From Acidobacteriaceae bacterium (GTDB taxonomy: Bacteria > Acidobacteriota > Terriglobia > Terriglobales > Acidobacteriaceae): a DNA stretch of 46,417 bases. The stretch spans positions 250-46,666 of the forward strand of contig PMYL01000008.1 in the NCBI GenBank assembly GCA_003170825.1. Direction: 5' to 3'. The stretch's first letter is position 1, and every line of letters begins with the position of its first letter. The position numbers and the translations under genes were made by a program. This document shows, one piece after another, positions 32,664-42,363 of the stretch. Under the pieces are notes generated by a model. The model worked only from the letters and a program-made list of their open reading frames with translations. It was not told where the DNA came from and made no database searches.

Positions 32664-32886
32664 CGTTGAATCCAAGGCCTCAGAATCGAAACCTGGCCTG
32701 TCCCCACCCGGCTGCTGTGTTTCTCTCTCGACAATAACCTTGCAATTATGCCGTGCCATCTCATAAGGGCAAGGTCCGTGTAGTTCGTACCAGGTATTCT
32801 TTGGGAAAAGACGCGGGCTGCGGGGGTCGAACGCCGCGGCAAAATGCTGTAGGCTCAAGAGAACGCTCATCCTCTGGAAGCTCAAC

Positions 32887-34182
32887 TTGATCCTACCCTC
32901 TACTCCATCGCCCCGCCCCTTCCACCATCCCGAGCCCGGGAGCGCCCTGCACTGCGAGAAGGTTTCGCTCGAAGCCCTGGCCAGACACTATGGCACGCCG
33001 CTCTACGTCTACTCGGCCGACCAGATTGTGGAGCGGCTGGGCATGTTTCAGCAGGCGTTTTACGGCCGCGAGCACCTGGTCTGCTACTCGGTCAAAGTCA
33101 ACTCGGCGTTGGCCATTCTCAAGCTGCTCGCAGATCGCGGGGCGGGCTTCGACATCGTCTCCGGCGGTGAACTGGAGCGTGTACTGGCCGCCGCGCCTGC
33201 GGCCGCGTGCCGGATCGTCTTCTCCGGGGTGGGCAAGACGGAGGCGGAGATCGACCTGGCGCTGAGGGCCGGAATCCTCGAAATCAACGTGGAGAGCGAG
33301 GCGGAGCTGGAACTGCTGGCCGCGCGCGCAGCCAAACTGAAAAAGAAGGCGCGCTTTGCCCTGCGCGTGAACCCCGATGTCTTTGCCGATACCCATCCCT
33401 ATATCTCTACAGGCCTGCGCGAGCACAAGTTCGGCATCGATATCCGGCAGGCGCTCAGGATTTACAAGAGCGTGGCCGGCAATCGCTGGCTCGAAGCTCA
33501 TGGGGTGAGCGTCCACATCGGGTCGCAGATCCGCTCGACGGAGCCGTTTGGCGCGGCCATGGAGCGGTTGAACAAGTTGGCCGGCCAATTGCGGCGCGAA
33601 GGCATTGTGCTCAAGGCAATCGATGCCGGCGGGGGCCTGGGAATCGACTACCACGGCGGCAGCTTTGACGCGGCGGCCAAGGTGCGGGAGTACGCCGAGG
33701 CCATAGAGAACGGACTTAGCGGCTTCGAGGGCCAGTTGCTGCTGGAGCCGGGACGGTTCCTGGCGGCGCAGGCCGGGGCGCTGGTGGCTCGCGTGCTCTA
33801 TGTCAAGCGCAACGGCAGAAAGACCTTCGTGATTACCGACGCCGCCATGAACGACCTCATCCGTCCCGCGCTCTACCAGGCTCATCACGAGATTGTGCCG
33901 GTGCGGCCCAGGGCAGGGAAGTCACGGACCGTGGACGTGGTGGGGCCGGTGTGTGAATCGGGTGACTTTTTTGCGCGTGACCGGAAGCTGGGGCCCGTCA
34001 AGCCCGGCGACCTGGTGGCGCTGCTCGATGCCGGAGCCTACGGCATGGCGCAAAGCTCGAACTACAATACTCGCCTACGTCCGGCGGAGGTGCTGGTCGA
34101 GGGCGGGAAGGCACGGCTCATCCGGCGGCGGGAGACCATCGCCGATCTGCTTGCGCCAGAGCTGGCGCCGGCGGACCACTGA
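32887..34182 (+). CDS. lysA: Diaminopimelate decarboxylase
   Basis: The 431-residue PLP enzyme of fold type III converts meso-diaminopimelate to lysine, the last step of lysine synthesis. The PLP lysine is K70 in CYSVKVNSALAIL. Further signatures are GSQIRSTEPF, the PLP-phosphate loop DAGGGLGIDYHGG, LLEPGRFLAAQAG and the active-site C356 in VCESGDFFARDR. The start is TTG at 32887; no ATG or GTG upstream keeps the frame, and the next internal ATG (about residue 53) is inside the barrel. This makes TTG the best choice although its SD is weak. It lies between a pseudogene fragment and a secreted esterase gene and appears to be monocistronic. Confidence 0.93.
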   Translation: MILPSTPSPRPFHHPEPGSALHCEKVSLEALARHYGTPLYVYSADQIVERLGMFQQAFYGREHLVCYSVKVNSALAILKLLADRGAGFDIVSGGELERVLAAAPAAACRIVFSGVGKTEAEIDLALRAGILEINVESEAELELLAARAAKLKKKARFALRVNPDVFADTHPYISTGLREHKFGIDIRQALRIYKSVAGNRWLEAHGVSVHIGSQIRSTEPFGAAMERLNKLAGQLRREGIVLKAIDAGGGLGIDYHGGSFDAAAKVREYAEAIENGLSGFEGQLLLEPGRFLAAQAGALVARVLYVKRNGRKTFVITDAAMNDLIRPALYQAHHEIVPVRPRAGKSRTVDVVGPVCESGDFFARDRKLGPVKPGDLVALLDAGAYGMAQSSNYNTRLRPAEVLVEGGKARLIRRRETIADLLAPELAPADH

Positions 34183-34258
34183 TCTTCCCCGTCGCAGATT
34201 GTGAAACTCGTGCAACCTCCGGGCCGTCCTGTAAAGGTATTTCGCGGAGGATTTCACG

Positions 34259-35821
34259 ATGCAGGTCGGATTGAAGGCAGTGTGTGCCCTGGCAATCGCA
34301 GGGCTGGCGCTGGGGCTGGCTGCAACCGTTCATGCGGACTCGCTGACGGTGAAGACCGAGCAGGGCAAAGTACACGGCAAGACGATCAATGAGGGTAAGG
34401 TCAAGGCGTTTCTGGGATTGCCCTATGCGGCTGCTCCGGTGGGCGAACTGCGCTGGAAGGCGCCCGAGCCGCCGGTCAAATGGAAGGGCGAACGCAACGC
34501 GACGAAGTTCGGCGCGCACTGCGCTCAGAATCACGTCTTCGACGACATAATCTTTGAGGACAGTGGGCCCAGCGAGGACTGCCTGTTCCTGAATGTCTAC
34601 GCGCCCGCCGACTTTACGGACAAAAGCAAGCTGCCGGTGATGTTCTGGATTCACGGCGGCGGCTATGCAGTCGGCGCCAGCTCGGAGCCGCGGCACAACG
34701 GCGACTTTCTGCCCACCAAGGGCGTGGTGCTGGTCACCATCAATTACCGGATGGGGGTTTTCGGCTTTCTGGCTGCGGCGGACTTGGGCCACGAGGCCAA
34801 CGGCGCGGCAGGCAACTACGGCCTGCTTGACATGGTGGCCGCGCTTCAGTGGGTGAAGACCAATATCACGAGATTCGGCGGCGATCCGGACAACGTGACC
34901 ATCTTCGGCGAGAGCGCCGGCTCCTTTGCTGTGAGCACACTGATGGCGGCGCCGGCGGCGCGCGGGCTGTTCCAAAAGGCCATCGGCGAGAGCGGCGCGG
35001 CCTTCAGCGATGTGTTGCCGACGGACGCCCTGGAAGCGCGCGAGAAGAAGGATGGCGAGTGGGTCGCCTCGCTGGGAGTCAAGTCGCTCCAGGAGTTGCG
35101 CGCCCTTCCCACGGACAAGGTTCTGGATGCGGCCAAGGCCAAGGGGACGAATGGCTTTCCGCCGGCTATCGACGGCAAGCTGCTGACCGAGCCGGTTGCC
35201 GACACTTACGCAGCCGGAAAACAGGCCCACGTGCCACTGCTGGCCGGCTGGAACCGCGACGAGGGCAGTTTCTTTGCCATGCGCGGCATGACGGCGGTGC
35301 AGTGGAAAGGCTTCGCGGCTGGCCTCTTCAAGGATCGCGCCGCGGAGTTCCTCACGCTCTATCCGGGGGACACGGACGAGCAGGCGCTTCGCGCGGCCAT
35401 CGATTACGGCAGCGACGCGTTCATCGCATTCGGAACCTGGAAGTGGCTGGAAGCGCACCGGAAGACCGGGGATTCGCCGGTCTACCGCTATCACCTGGAA
35501 CTGGCCGCGCCGCCCAGCAAGTTCCATCCAGGCTCGTTCGCCTTCCACTCCGACGACATCGAGTACGTCTTCGGCACCCTGGACACCCGGCCCGGTGCCG
35601 TGTGGCGTCCCGAGGACCGCAAGCTGAGCGAGCAGATGATGGGCTACTGGACCAACTTTGCCAAAACCGGCGATCCTAACGGACCGGGACTGCCGGAGTG
35701 GCCGAAGTATGACAAAGTCGACTCGCTCATTCACCTGGACAGCGCCATCACCTCCGGCCCGGACACGCTGCGCCCGCGGTATGAGTTCCTGCTGAAGGGA
35801 ATGCCGGCGATGGATTTCTAG
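34259..35821 (+). CDS. Secreted type-B carboxylesterase
   Basis: The 520-residue protein has a signal peptide (about 1-26, ending AATVHA) and a full carboxylesterase/lipase domain. Seen are the oxyanion hole HGGGY (132-136), the nucleophile motif GESAG with S219, an acidic residue in GWNRDEGSFF and a His in AFHSDDIEYVFG. EDCLFLNVYAP is the usual N-terminal family signature. It should hydrolyse carboxylic esters in the periplasm or outside the cell; natural substrates are unknown. GCGGAGG lies before the ATG. It follows lysA by 76 bases on the same strand. Confidence 0.92.
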   Translation: MQVGLKAVCALAIAGLALGLAATVHADSLTVKTEQGKVHGKTINEGKVKAFLGLPYAAAPVGELRWKAPEPPVKWKGERNATKFGAHCAQNHVFDDIIFEDSGPSEDCLFLNVYAPADFTDKSKLPVMFWIHGGGYAVGASSEPRHNGDFLPTKGVVLVTINYRMGVFGFLAAADLGHEANGAAGNYGLLDMVAALQWVKTNITRFGGDPDNVTIFGESAGSFAVSTLMAAPAARGLFQKAIGESGAAFSDVLPTDALEAREKKDGEWVASLGVKSLQELRALPTDKVLDAAKAKGTNGFPPAIDGKLLTEPVADTYAAGKQAHVPLLAGWNRDEGSFFAMRGMTAVQWKGFAAGLFKDRAAEFLTLYPGDTDEQALRAAIDYGSDAFIAFGTWKWLEAHRKTGDSPVYRYHLELAAPPSKFHPGSFAFHSDDIEYVFGTLDTRPGAVWRPEDRKLSEQMMGYWTNFAKTGDPNGPGLPEWPKYDKVDSLIHLDSAITSGPDTLRPRYEFLLKGMPAMDF

Positions 35822-35978
35822 GGCGAAAGCTGAAATTCTGAATCATTTCGTTACTAAAGTTCGTTGTTTGCACAATTCCTGTTGAAAACGCGGCCGGAAC
35901 CCGGTTACAATTGGCACTTCCTCGGTATTACTTGTTGTTTTGGAGGTCCGGGGATCCTTGATTTTCGAGGTGTGCGGA

Positions 35979-36248
35979 ATGGTCTGCCCGATGTGTCAAT
36001 CTGTTTCTCTGTCCATTATTCCGGCGGAAATCCGTCTTTATCGCAACAGTCCGCGCACTCTGAGCCATCCGCCCATAACGCCTTCGCCGGATGTACAGGT
36101 ATGCCTGGATTGCGGCTGGTCGGAGTTCTCGATTCCGCGATCATGGCTTTCCGCGGGGTGGTTGCGCTCGCTGCGCCCGCAGGCGGTCCCGAGCGGGGCG
36201 AGCGGGGCTGAAATCGCGTCCCCGGACGTGGCCGCCCTGGTATCGTAG
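35979..36248 (+). CDS. Small protein with two Cys pairs (putative zinc-binding)
   Basis: This 89-residue frame starts MVCPMCQSVSLSIIPAEIRL and contains a second pair in VQVCLDCGWSEFSIP. The CxxC pairs are about 40 residues apart, as in a split zinc ribbon. A hydrophobic, aromatic stretch after the second pair (SWLSAGWLRSLR) looks conserved in style, and the last 25 residues are low-complexity. GAGG lies upstream of the ATG; a TTG at 35940 is an alternative start. I believe it is a real small gene because of the Cys arrangement and its isolated position, but no function can be given. Confidence 0.6.
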   Translation: MVCPMCQSVSLSIIPAEIRLYRNSPRTLSHPPITPSPDVQVCLDCGWSEFSIPRSWLSAGWLRSLRPQAVPSGASGAEIASPDVAALVS

Positions 36249-36354
36249 AGCGGCGTTTCGGCTGGGTCGGAATGGTCTGCTGATTCCGCGAGGGTGGTGT
36301 GGTTCGCCGGAGTTTCGTTGATCGCCCGGTTGCAAAGATTATATTGTGTGCAAA

Positions 36355-36386
36355 AAAAGGCCCCCAGCAGAAGCTGGAGGCCTTTT
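36355..36386 (-). terminator. Intrinsic terminator of the groES-groEL operon
   Basis: Read on the minus strand, a 13-bp stem with one mismatch (arms 36386-36373 and 36368-36355, 4-base loop) is followed by a run of seven T, 40 bases after the groEL stop codon. The plus strand reads out with TTTT as well. Confidence 0.9.
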
Positions 36387-36425
36387 GCATTTTGTGCCGC
36401 ACCCAGAGGGTACCCGGCAATTGGC

Positions 36426-38114
<1,689 letters not shown>

Positions 38115-38123
38115 TCAGCCTCA

Positions 38124-38209
38124 AGCTTCTAGCTCTTAGCTATTAGCTTAGGGCCTTCGTTGTAAACGACTTATGCATCCTGTCAGCTAGAAGCTAGAAG
38201 CTAAAAGCT
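38124..38209. repeat. AGCT-rich imperfect inverted repeat between groES and groEL
   Basis: The left arm (38124-38148) and right arm (38185-38209) pair at 20 of 25 positions. Both are built from the words AGCTTCTAGCT, TTAGCT and AGCTAGAAGCT, the same units as in the glyQ-glyS spacer at 5518-5624. It fills most of the 130-base spacer between the two chaperonin genes. Confidence 0.7.
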
Positions 38210-38226
38210 GTCAGCCAATTTGCGGC

Positions 38227-38577
38227 CTACTTCTTGATGATGCCGAGGACTTCTTCCTCGCGCATGATCAGAAACTCCTCGCCGTCGATCTTGATCTCGG
38301 TGCCGGAGTACTTGCCGAAGAGGATCTTGTCGCCTGCCTTCACGTCCAGGGGGAAGACCTTGCCCTCGTCGTTCGACTTGCCCTTGCCGACGGCAATCAC
38401 TTCGCCCTCCTGGGGCTTTTCCTTGGCGCTGTCGGGGATGATGATGCCACCACGGATGGTTTCGCCCTCTTCCAGACGGCGGACGAGGATGCGGTCGTGG
38501 AGCGGGGTAAAGGTGGTTGCAGGCTTTGGTTTATATCCTGGAGGAGGTTCAATTCCATGTTTCACGGTATCTGCCAT
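38227..38577 (-). CDS. groS: Co-chaperonin GroES (Hsp10) with N-terminal extension
   Basis: The 116-residue protein contains the whole GroES fold: [20 protein letters not shown], the mobile-loop [23 protein letters not shown] and [16 protein letters not shown]. GroES caps the GroEL ring. It is about 20 residues longer at the N-terminus than the usual 95-100 ([20 protein letters not shown] before TTFTPLHDR). The extension carries Pro residues and looks flexible. AAGGAG lies 11 bases before the ATG at 38577. No internal ATG occurs at the normal start, so the extension is likely real. It is the first gene of the heat-shock operon. Confidence 0.95.
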   Translation of the reverse strand: MADTVKHGIEPPPGYKPKPATTFTPLHDRILVRRLEEGETIRGGIIIPDSAKEKPQEGEVIAVGKGKSNDEGKVFPLDVKAGDKILFGKYSGTEIKIDGEEFLIMREEEVLGIIKK

Positions 38578-38726
38578 TGCTTCGCTTCTCCTTCACACGC
38601 GGGCCGGGTTTGGAACCCCAGCTGCGGGATTTGAGCGGGTTATTGGAAAAAACACTTCGGAATCTGCGAGTTGCAGCTCTGAAAACCGAGTACTGGACCC
38701 GGACGAGCAGTTCCGCCAGCGATGTG

Positions 38727-38753
38727 CTAGCACTCTCGCCTTCCTATTGCTAA
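38727..38753. promoter_or_regulatory. Degenerate CIRCE operator (HrcA site)
   Basis: CTAGCACTC (38727-38735), a 9-base spacer, and TATTGCTAA (38745-38753) match the CIRCE consensus TTAGCACTC-N9-GAGTGCTAA at 8 and 7 of 9 positions with exact spacing. It lies right at the predicted transcript start of groES-groEL, the usual CIRCE location, so HrcA repression is expected. Confidence 0.8.
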
Positions 38754-38782
38754 CGATAGGGAAGTTTGCGTGGTGTTGTCAA
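38753..38782 (-). promoter_or_regulatory. Promoter of groES-groEL
   Basis: On the minus strand TTGACA (38782-38777) is followed by an 18-base spacer and TATCGT (38758-38753). The -10 box touches the CIRCE element, placing the start of transcription inside the operator. The 5' leader to the groES ATG would be about 170 bases. Confidence 0.75.
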
Positions 38783-38924
38783 GTGGGGGGTCGTTAAAAT
38801 ATGAGTGTATCTCGCTCATAAAGTGTGATGGAGCAGCGCGGGGGCCTCCGAAGACCCGGCCTCGGTTCGTGGGCTGCCGTAGGGTCAGTCAAACCGGGGT
38901 CCCCAGCCCGCCGCGGCGGGGTCT

Positions 38925-38953
38925 TTGTCGCTGGGGTGGAAGCCGGTTACAAT
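38925..38953 (+). promoter_or_regulatory. Promoter giving a leaderless transcript
   Basis: TTGTCG (38925-38930), a 17-base spacer and TACAAT (38948-38953) form a good promoter. The ATG of the next gene is at 38961, 7 bases after the -10 box, exactly where transcription should start. No SD is required for such a message. Confidence 0.65.
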
Positions 38954-38960
38954 GGGGGTC

Positions 38961-39566
38961 ATGCTTCACCGTTCTCTCGTTCGTCTCAGCATCTTTGTGG
39001 CCGGATTCGGCTTGGTTGTCACACTGCTCGCCGCCAGCGCCCAGGACGCGCCCAAGCGTGGCCGCAAGTACAAGGCGCCCCCGCCGACCGCGCGCATTGA
39101 GGTCACCGTCCTGCGCGATGTGAATGGCAAGCCCATTGAGAACGCCGCCGTCATCTTTCACCCCATGGTGGGCGAGAAGGACAAGGGCAACATGGAGCTG
39201 AAGACCAACGAGGACGGCAAGACCGTCATCGACGTGCTGCTCATCGGCGACACGGTACGGCTGCAGGTGATTGCCAAGGGCTTCCAGACCTATGGGGAGG
39301 ATTACAAGATCGACAAGGCCGAGATGGCCATTGAGATCAAGATGAAGCCGCCGGGCGAACAGTACTCGATTTACAAGCCGCACGGCACAGGAGAGGTTGG
39401 CGGCAAGAGCACGGATGGGGATAAGACAGCGAATCCGGCCAAAGAAGCAGCTCCCGCCAAGGATGCGGCCCCAGCGCCAGCCCCAGCCAAGGACAAGCCG
39501 GCCGGCTCCGCCACGCAACCGGACACGCAGCCCAGCCCGGCCCAAGCGCAGCCGCAGCCAAAGTAG
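38961..39566 (+). CDS. Secreted protein with carboxypeptidase-regulatory-like fold and Pro/Ala-rich tail
   Basis: The 201-residue protein has a signal peptide (MLHRSLVRLSIFVAGFGLVV ... ASAQ, cleavage near 29). Then comes a beta-sandwich-like domain (about 45-130; RIEVTVLRDVNGKPIENAAV, ELKTNEDGKTVIDVLLIGDT) resembling carboxypeptidase regulatory-like or transthyretin-type folds common in Bacteroidota and Acidobacteriota surface proteins. The last 60 residues are Lys/Ala/Pro/Gln repeats (AKEAAPAKDAAPAPAPAKDK) of a spacer or wall-associated kind. ATG 38961 is chosen because it follows a promoter with almost no leader; an upstream ATG at 38925 would place the -35 and -10 boxes inside the coding region. 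Role unknown. Confidence 0.78.
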   Translation: MLHRSLVRLSIFVAGFGLVVTLLAASAQDAPKRGRKYKAPPPTARIEVTVLRDVNGKPIENAAVIFHPMVGEKDKGNMELKTNEDGKTVIDVLLIGDTVRLQVIAKGFQTYGEDYKIDKAEMAIEIKMKPPGEQYSIYKPHGTGEVGGKSTDGDKTANPAKEAAPAKDAAPAPAPAKDKPAGSATQPDTQPSPAQAQPQPK

Positions 39567-39605
39567 GACTGGCAGGACCGCGCCAGAATCGTTGTTTGAC
39601 CTGTG

Positions 39606-40343
39606 ATGCCAACTCAACTTCTCAGCGGCAAATCGGCACTGGTCACCGGCGGTGCGCGGCGCATTGGACGGGGGATTGCGCTGGCCCTCGCGCAGGCCGG
39701 GGCGGATGTGGCCATTACCTACCGGAACTCCGAGGCCGAGGCTGCGCAGACTGCCCGCGAGATCGAATCTCTCGGATGCCGCGCTCTGGCGGTGGAATGC
39801 GACGTGCGCTCGGAAGCCTCGGTGCGCGGTGCGATAGCCGCCACAACCGGCCACTTTGGGCGGCTGGACGTAGTGGTCAACAACGCCGCCGTCTTTGAGT
39901 CGGTTCCACTGGAGCGCATCAGCCTGGAGCAATGGGACGCGGTCTTCGAGACCAACGCGCGGGGGCCGTTTCTGGTAGCGCGGGAGGCATTGCCGCATCT
40001 GCGCGCCGTTCAGGGAAGGATCGTGAATATTGGCTCGCTGGGGGGTATTCATGCCTGGGCCGGCCATGCCCACTACTGCGCCTCGAAGGCCGCGCTGCAC
40101 ATGCTGACGCAAGCCATGGCCAAGGCCTTTGCGCCGGAGGTGAGCGTCAACTGCGTGGCGCCGGGGTGGATCAAGCTGGACGAGCACCCTGCCGAAGAGG
40201 CAGCCCGCTTTGCGGCCAAAACCCCCATGCAGCGGAACGGGACGGCGGAAGATGTAGCCCAGGCAGTGCTTTTTTTTGCCGCGGGACCCCGGTTTGTCAC
40301 CGGCCAGATTCTGGCCGTGGATGGCGGGTTGGGGCTTTCTTAA
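39606..40343 (+). CDS. Short-chain dehydrogenase/reductase (FabG-like)
   Basis: The 245-residue classical SDR has an NAD(P)-binding TGGARRIGRG loop near residue 15, NNAA (about 90), the catalytic Ser in NIGSLGG and the Y-x-x-x-K pair in HYCASKAAL, and a C-terminal ITGQ-like stretch RFVTGQILAVDGG. The TGGARRIG variant of the TGxxxGxG loop is common in FabG- and pteridine-reductase-like members that use NADPH. The substrate is unknown. No SD is apparent; GTG at 39603 is an equally possible start. It follows the secreted-protein gene by 39 bases. Confidence 0.87.
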   Translation: MPTQLLSGKSALVTGGARRIGRGIALALAQAGADVAITYRNSEAEAAQTAREIESLGCRALAVECDVRSEASVRGAIAATTGHFGRLDVVVNNAAVFESVPLERISLEQWDAVFETNARGPFLVAREALPHLRAVQGRIVNIGSLGGIHAWAGHAHYCASKAALHMLTQAMAKAFAPEVSVNCVAPGWIKLDEHPAEEAARFAAKTPMQRNGTAEDVAQAVLFFAAGPRFVTGQILAVDGGLGLS

Positions 40344-40393
40344 GGGCAGTTCGCCAATTCACATGCCCTTTCGCACATCTTGGCCTGGGGCAT

Positions 40394-41272
40394 TTACCGG
40401 GCGAAGAGGCGATCCCAAAAGCCTCTTGTGCCTGTCTTTGGAGCGTCCTTGCCGTTCTGGGCGGGGCTGGTTTTTCGGGGCGCGGGTTTGGCGGCGGGGG
40501 CGTAGCGCCTGGGATCGAACTTCAGCGGCACATGCTCCCACAGGCCCAGGGGTTCGGGCTGAGCGGGCCACGGGGCGCCCTCGATGGCGGCCAGTGGATT
40601 GGCGATACACAAGCGCTGCGCCGTCTCCTCGCCGAAGCGCTGGGCCACGTGGTCATAGGCCTTTTTCAGATGCGGCGGGCGCCGCTGGGGATGGTGCGCG
40701 TCAGTGGCGAGAAAGTGGATCCAGTTGCGCTCCAGCAACTCATTCGAGAACGCCTCGGCGGCATGGCCAAAACGGCCATAGAGCGCCGCGCCGGTCACCT
40801 GGACCAGGCAGTCTCTGCGCATCCAGTCCGCCAGCATTTCCGGCTGGCGCTGCAACACGGAGTTGCGTTCCGGGTGGGTGACGATCGGCGTGTAGCCAAC
40901 GGCCTGCAGCCGGAATATGGCTTCATCCAACTGCGGAGCGATGGTCATGTTGGGAAACTCGATGAGCAGGTATCCTTTGCCGTTGATCGAGTACTTGAGC
41001 GGGTGATCCTGCGCGTCCGCGATGTTCTTCGCGCTCAGGTGGAAGTCGCAACCCATGCTCAGGTCGACGACGCCCTTCAGCAACTGGCGCAACTCGGCCA
41101 GGCGTTCTGCGTTCACGCCGGCTTGATAGGGATAGCTGTCGCTTGCATGCGGGGTGCAGACGATGTGCGTTACGCCCTCGCGCGCGGCTTCGTGGGCCAT
41201 GGCCAGGGAGGCCTCCAGATCGGGCGCTCCGTCGTCCACCCCGTAGATCAGATGATGATGTATGTCGATCAA
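40394..41272 (-). CDS. CpsB/CapC-type PHP-domain tyrosine-protein phosphatase
   Basis: The 292-residue protein has PHP-domain metal ligands: [16 protein letters not shown] at the N-terminus, TPHAS, HPERN and the late DAHH motif ([12 protein letters not shown]). This is the set seen in CpsB/CapC/YwqE manganese-dependent phosphatases that dephosphorylate the tyrosine kinase controlling capsule or exopolysaccharide assembly. The C-terminal 40 residues are Lys/Pro/Ala-rich and end GFWDRLFAR. No kinase gene is nearby. purQ lies 34 bases upstream on the same strand, so the two may share a transcript. Confidence 0.85.
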   Translation of the reverse strand: MIDIHHHLIYGVDDGAPDLEASLAMAHEAAREGVTHIVCTPHASDSYPYQAGVNAERLAELRQLLKGVVDLSMGCDFHLSAKNIADAQDHPLKYSINGKGYLLIEFPNMTIAPQLDEAIFRLQAVGYTPIVTHPERNSVLQRQPEMLADWMRRDCLVQVTGAALYGRFGHAAEAFSNELLERNWIHFLATDAHHPQRRPPHLKKAYDHVAQRFGEETAQRLCIANPLAAIEGAPWPAQPEPLGLWEHVPLKFDPRRYAPAAKPAPRKTSPAQNGKDAPKTGTRGFWDRLFAR

Positions 41273-41306
41273 TGTGTCCCGTCTTCCAACCGCCGCAACA
41301 AAAGCC

Positions 41307-42002
41307 TTAATGTGTTGCCAGAGCCTCGATCATCGAGGAAAAAATCTTCCAGCCGTCGGCCGATCCCAGCAGTTGCTCGCTTGACCGATCGGGGTGGGGC
41401 ATCATCCCCAAGACGTTCCTCTTCGCGTTCAGGATGCCCGCAATGTTGCTCAAAGAGCCATTGGGGTTGGCTTCTCGAGTAATATCTCCCGCGGCAGTGG
41501 CGTAGCGGAAGGCAATCCGGTCCTCGGCCTGTAACGCGAGTAACTCATCCTGGGTGCAAAAGTAATTGCCTTCCATGTGGCCGATGGGCATCTGGAGAAC
41601 CTGGCCGTTGGCAAGCTGGTTGGTGAATGGGCTATCGGTGGTTTCGACGCGCAGATGCACCTGCTTGCAGATGTACTTGAGGCCGGCGTTGCGCATCAGC
41701 GCGCCGGGGAGCAGGCCGGCCTCGGTCAGAATCTGGAAGCCGTTGCAGATGCCCAGCACCAGGCCGCCGCCGGCGGCAAACCGCTGCACCGCCTGCATGA
41801 CCGGCGAAAAACGCGCGATGGCGCCGGTGCGCAGGTAGTCGCCGTAGGCAAAGCCGCCGGGAACCAGGACCGCATCCACTCCGGCCAGGTCCTCCGAGTC
41901 GTGCCAGAGAAAGGTGACAGGCTGGCGGGCCACTTCGGCAATCACATGGAATGTGTCGTGGTCGCAGTTGGAACCGGGAAAAACCAGCACCCCGAATTTC
42001 AT
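41307..42002 (-). CDS. purQ: Phosphoribosylformylglycinamidine synthase subunit PurQ
   Basis: The 231-residue class I glutamine amidotransferase supplies ammonia to PurL in de novo purine synthesis. It has the opening [37 protein letters not shown], catalytic C86 in [10 protein letters not shown] and the His/Glu region [11 protein letters not shown] and MMPHPDR. The length is normal for PurQ. Its usual partners purS and purL are not next to it in this window. The upstream 361 bases, divergent from korA, hold no purS-sized gene. Confidence 0.95.
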   Translation of the reverse strand: MKFGVLVFPGSNCDHDTFHVIAEVARQPVTFLWHDSEDLAGVDAVLVPGGFAYGDYLRTGAIARFSPVMQAVQRFAAGGGLVLGICNGFQILTEAGLLPGALMRNAGLKYICKQVHLRVETTDSPFTNQLANGQVLQMPIGHMEGNYFCTQDELLALQAEDRIAFRYATAAGDITREANPNGSLSNIAGILNAKRNVLGMMPHPDRSSEQLLGSADGWKIFSSMIEALATH

Positions 42003-42363
42003 GCATTCAGATTATCAGCTTCGCAGCAGCAAGGCTATGATCGATATCCATGTCCGCCTTTTCGCAGGTCGTGCCTGCCGCCGGCAGCAATGCCGGCAAG
42101 AAGAATGGCATGGCGCTCGCCGCCGGCGCCGGTTTGACATTGAAGAGACCGTGATGTACGTTTTGGTGGTTTGTTGAATACTTCCCCCACAACCCATGAA
42201 TGGCACAAACCGGTTCCATTTTGTGGGACTCAAAGAGGTAACGCTCGGACTCCAAACCGGGACGCAGGGCCCTCAAGACGCAGAGCCCGCAAAGTGACTA
42301 TAATCACATCTGAGTAAGAAATATCGACTCTGTCCAGAGTTCATCGGAAGGGAATCCCGCCAC
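42003..42363. other. 361-base divergent intergenic region of purQ and korA
   Basis: No gene is convincing on either strand. On the plus strand TATAAT at 42299-42304 is a perfect -10 box about 60 bases before the korA ATG, without a clear -35. AAGGGA upstream of the korA ATG is its ribosome-binding site. A GCCGGCA-type short inverted repeat occurs near 42070-42095. Confidence 0.5.

Noticed and set aside
34118..35734. 538-codon antisense open frame opposite the carboxylesterase gene
   Set aside because: The plus-strand frame carries all esterase motifs; the antisense frame has none.
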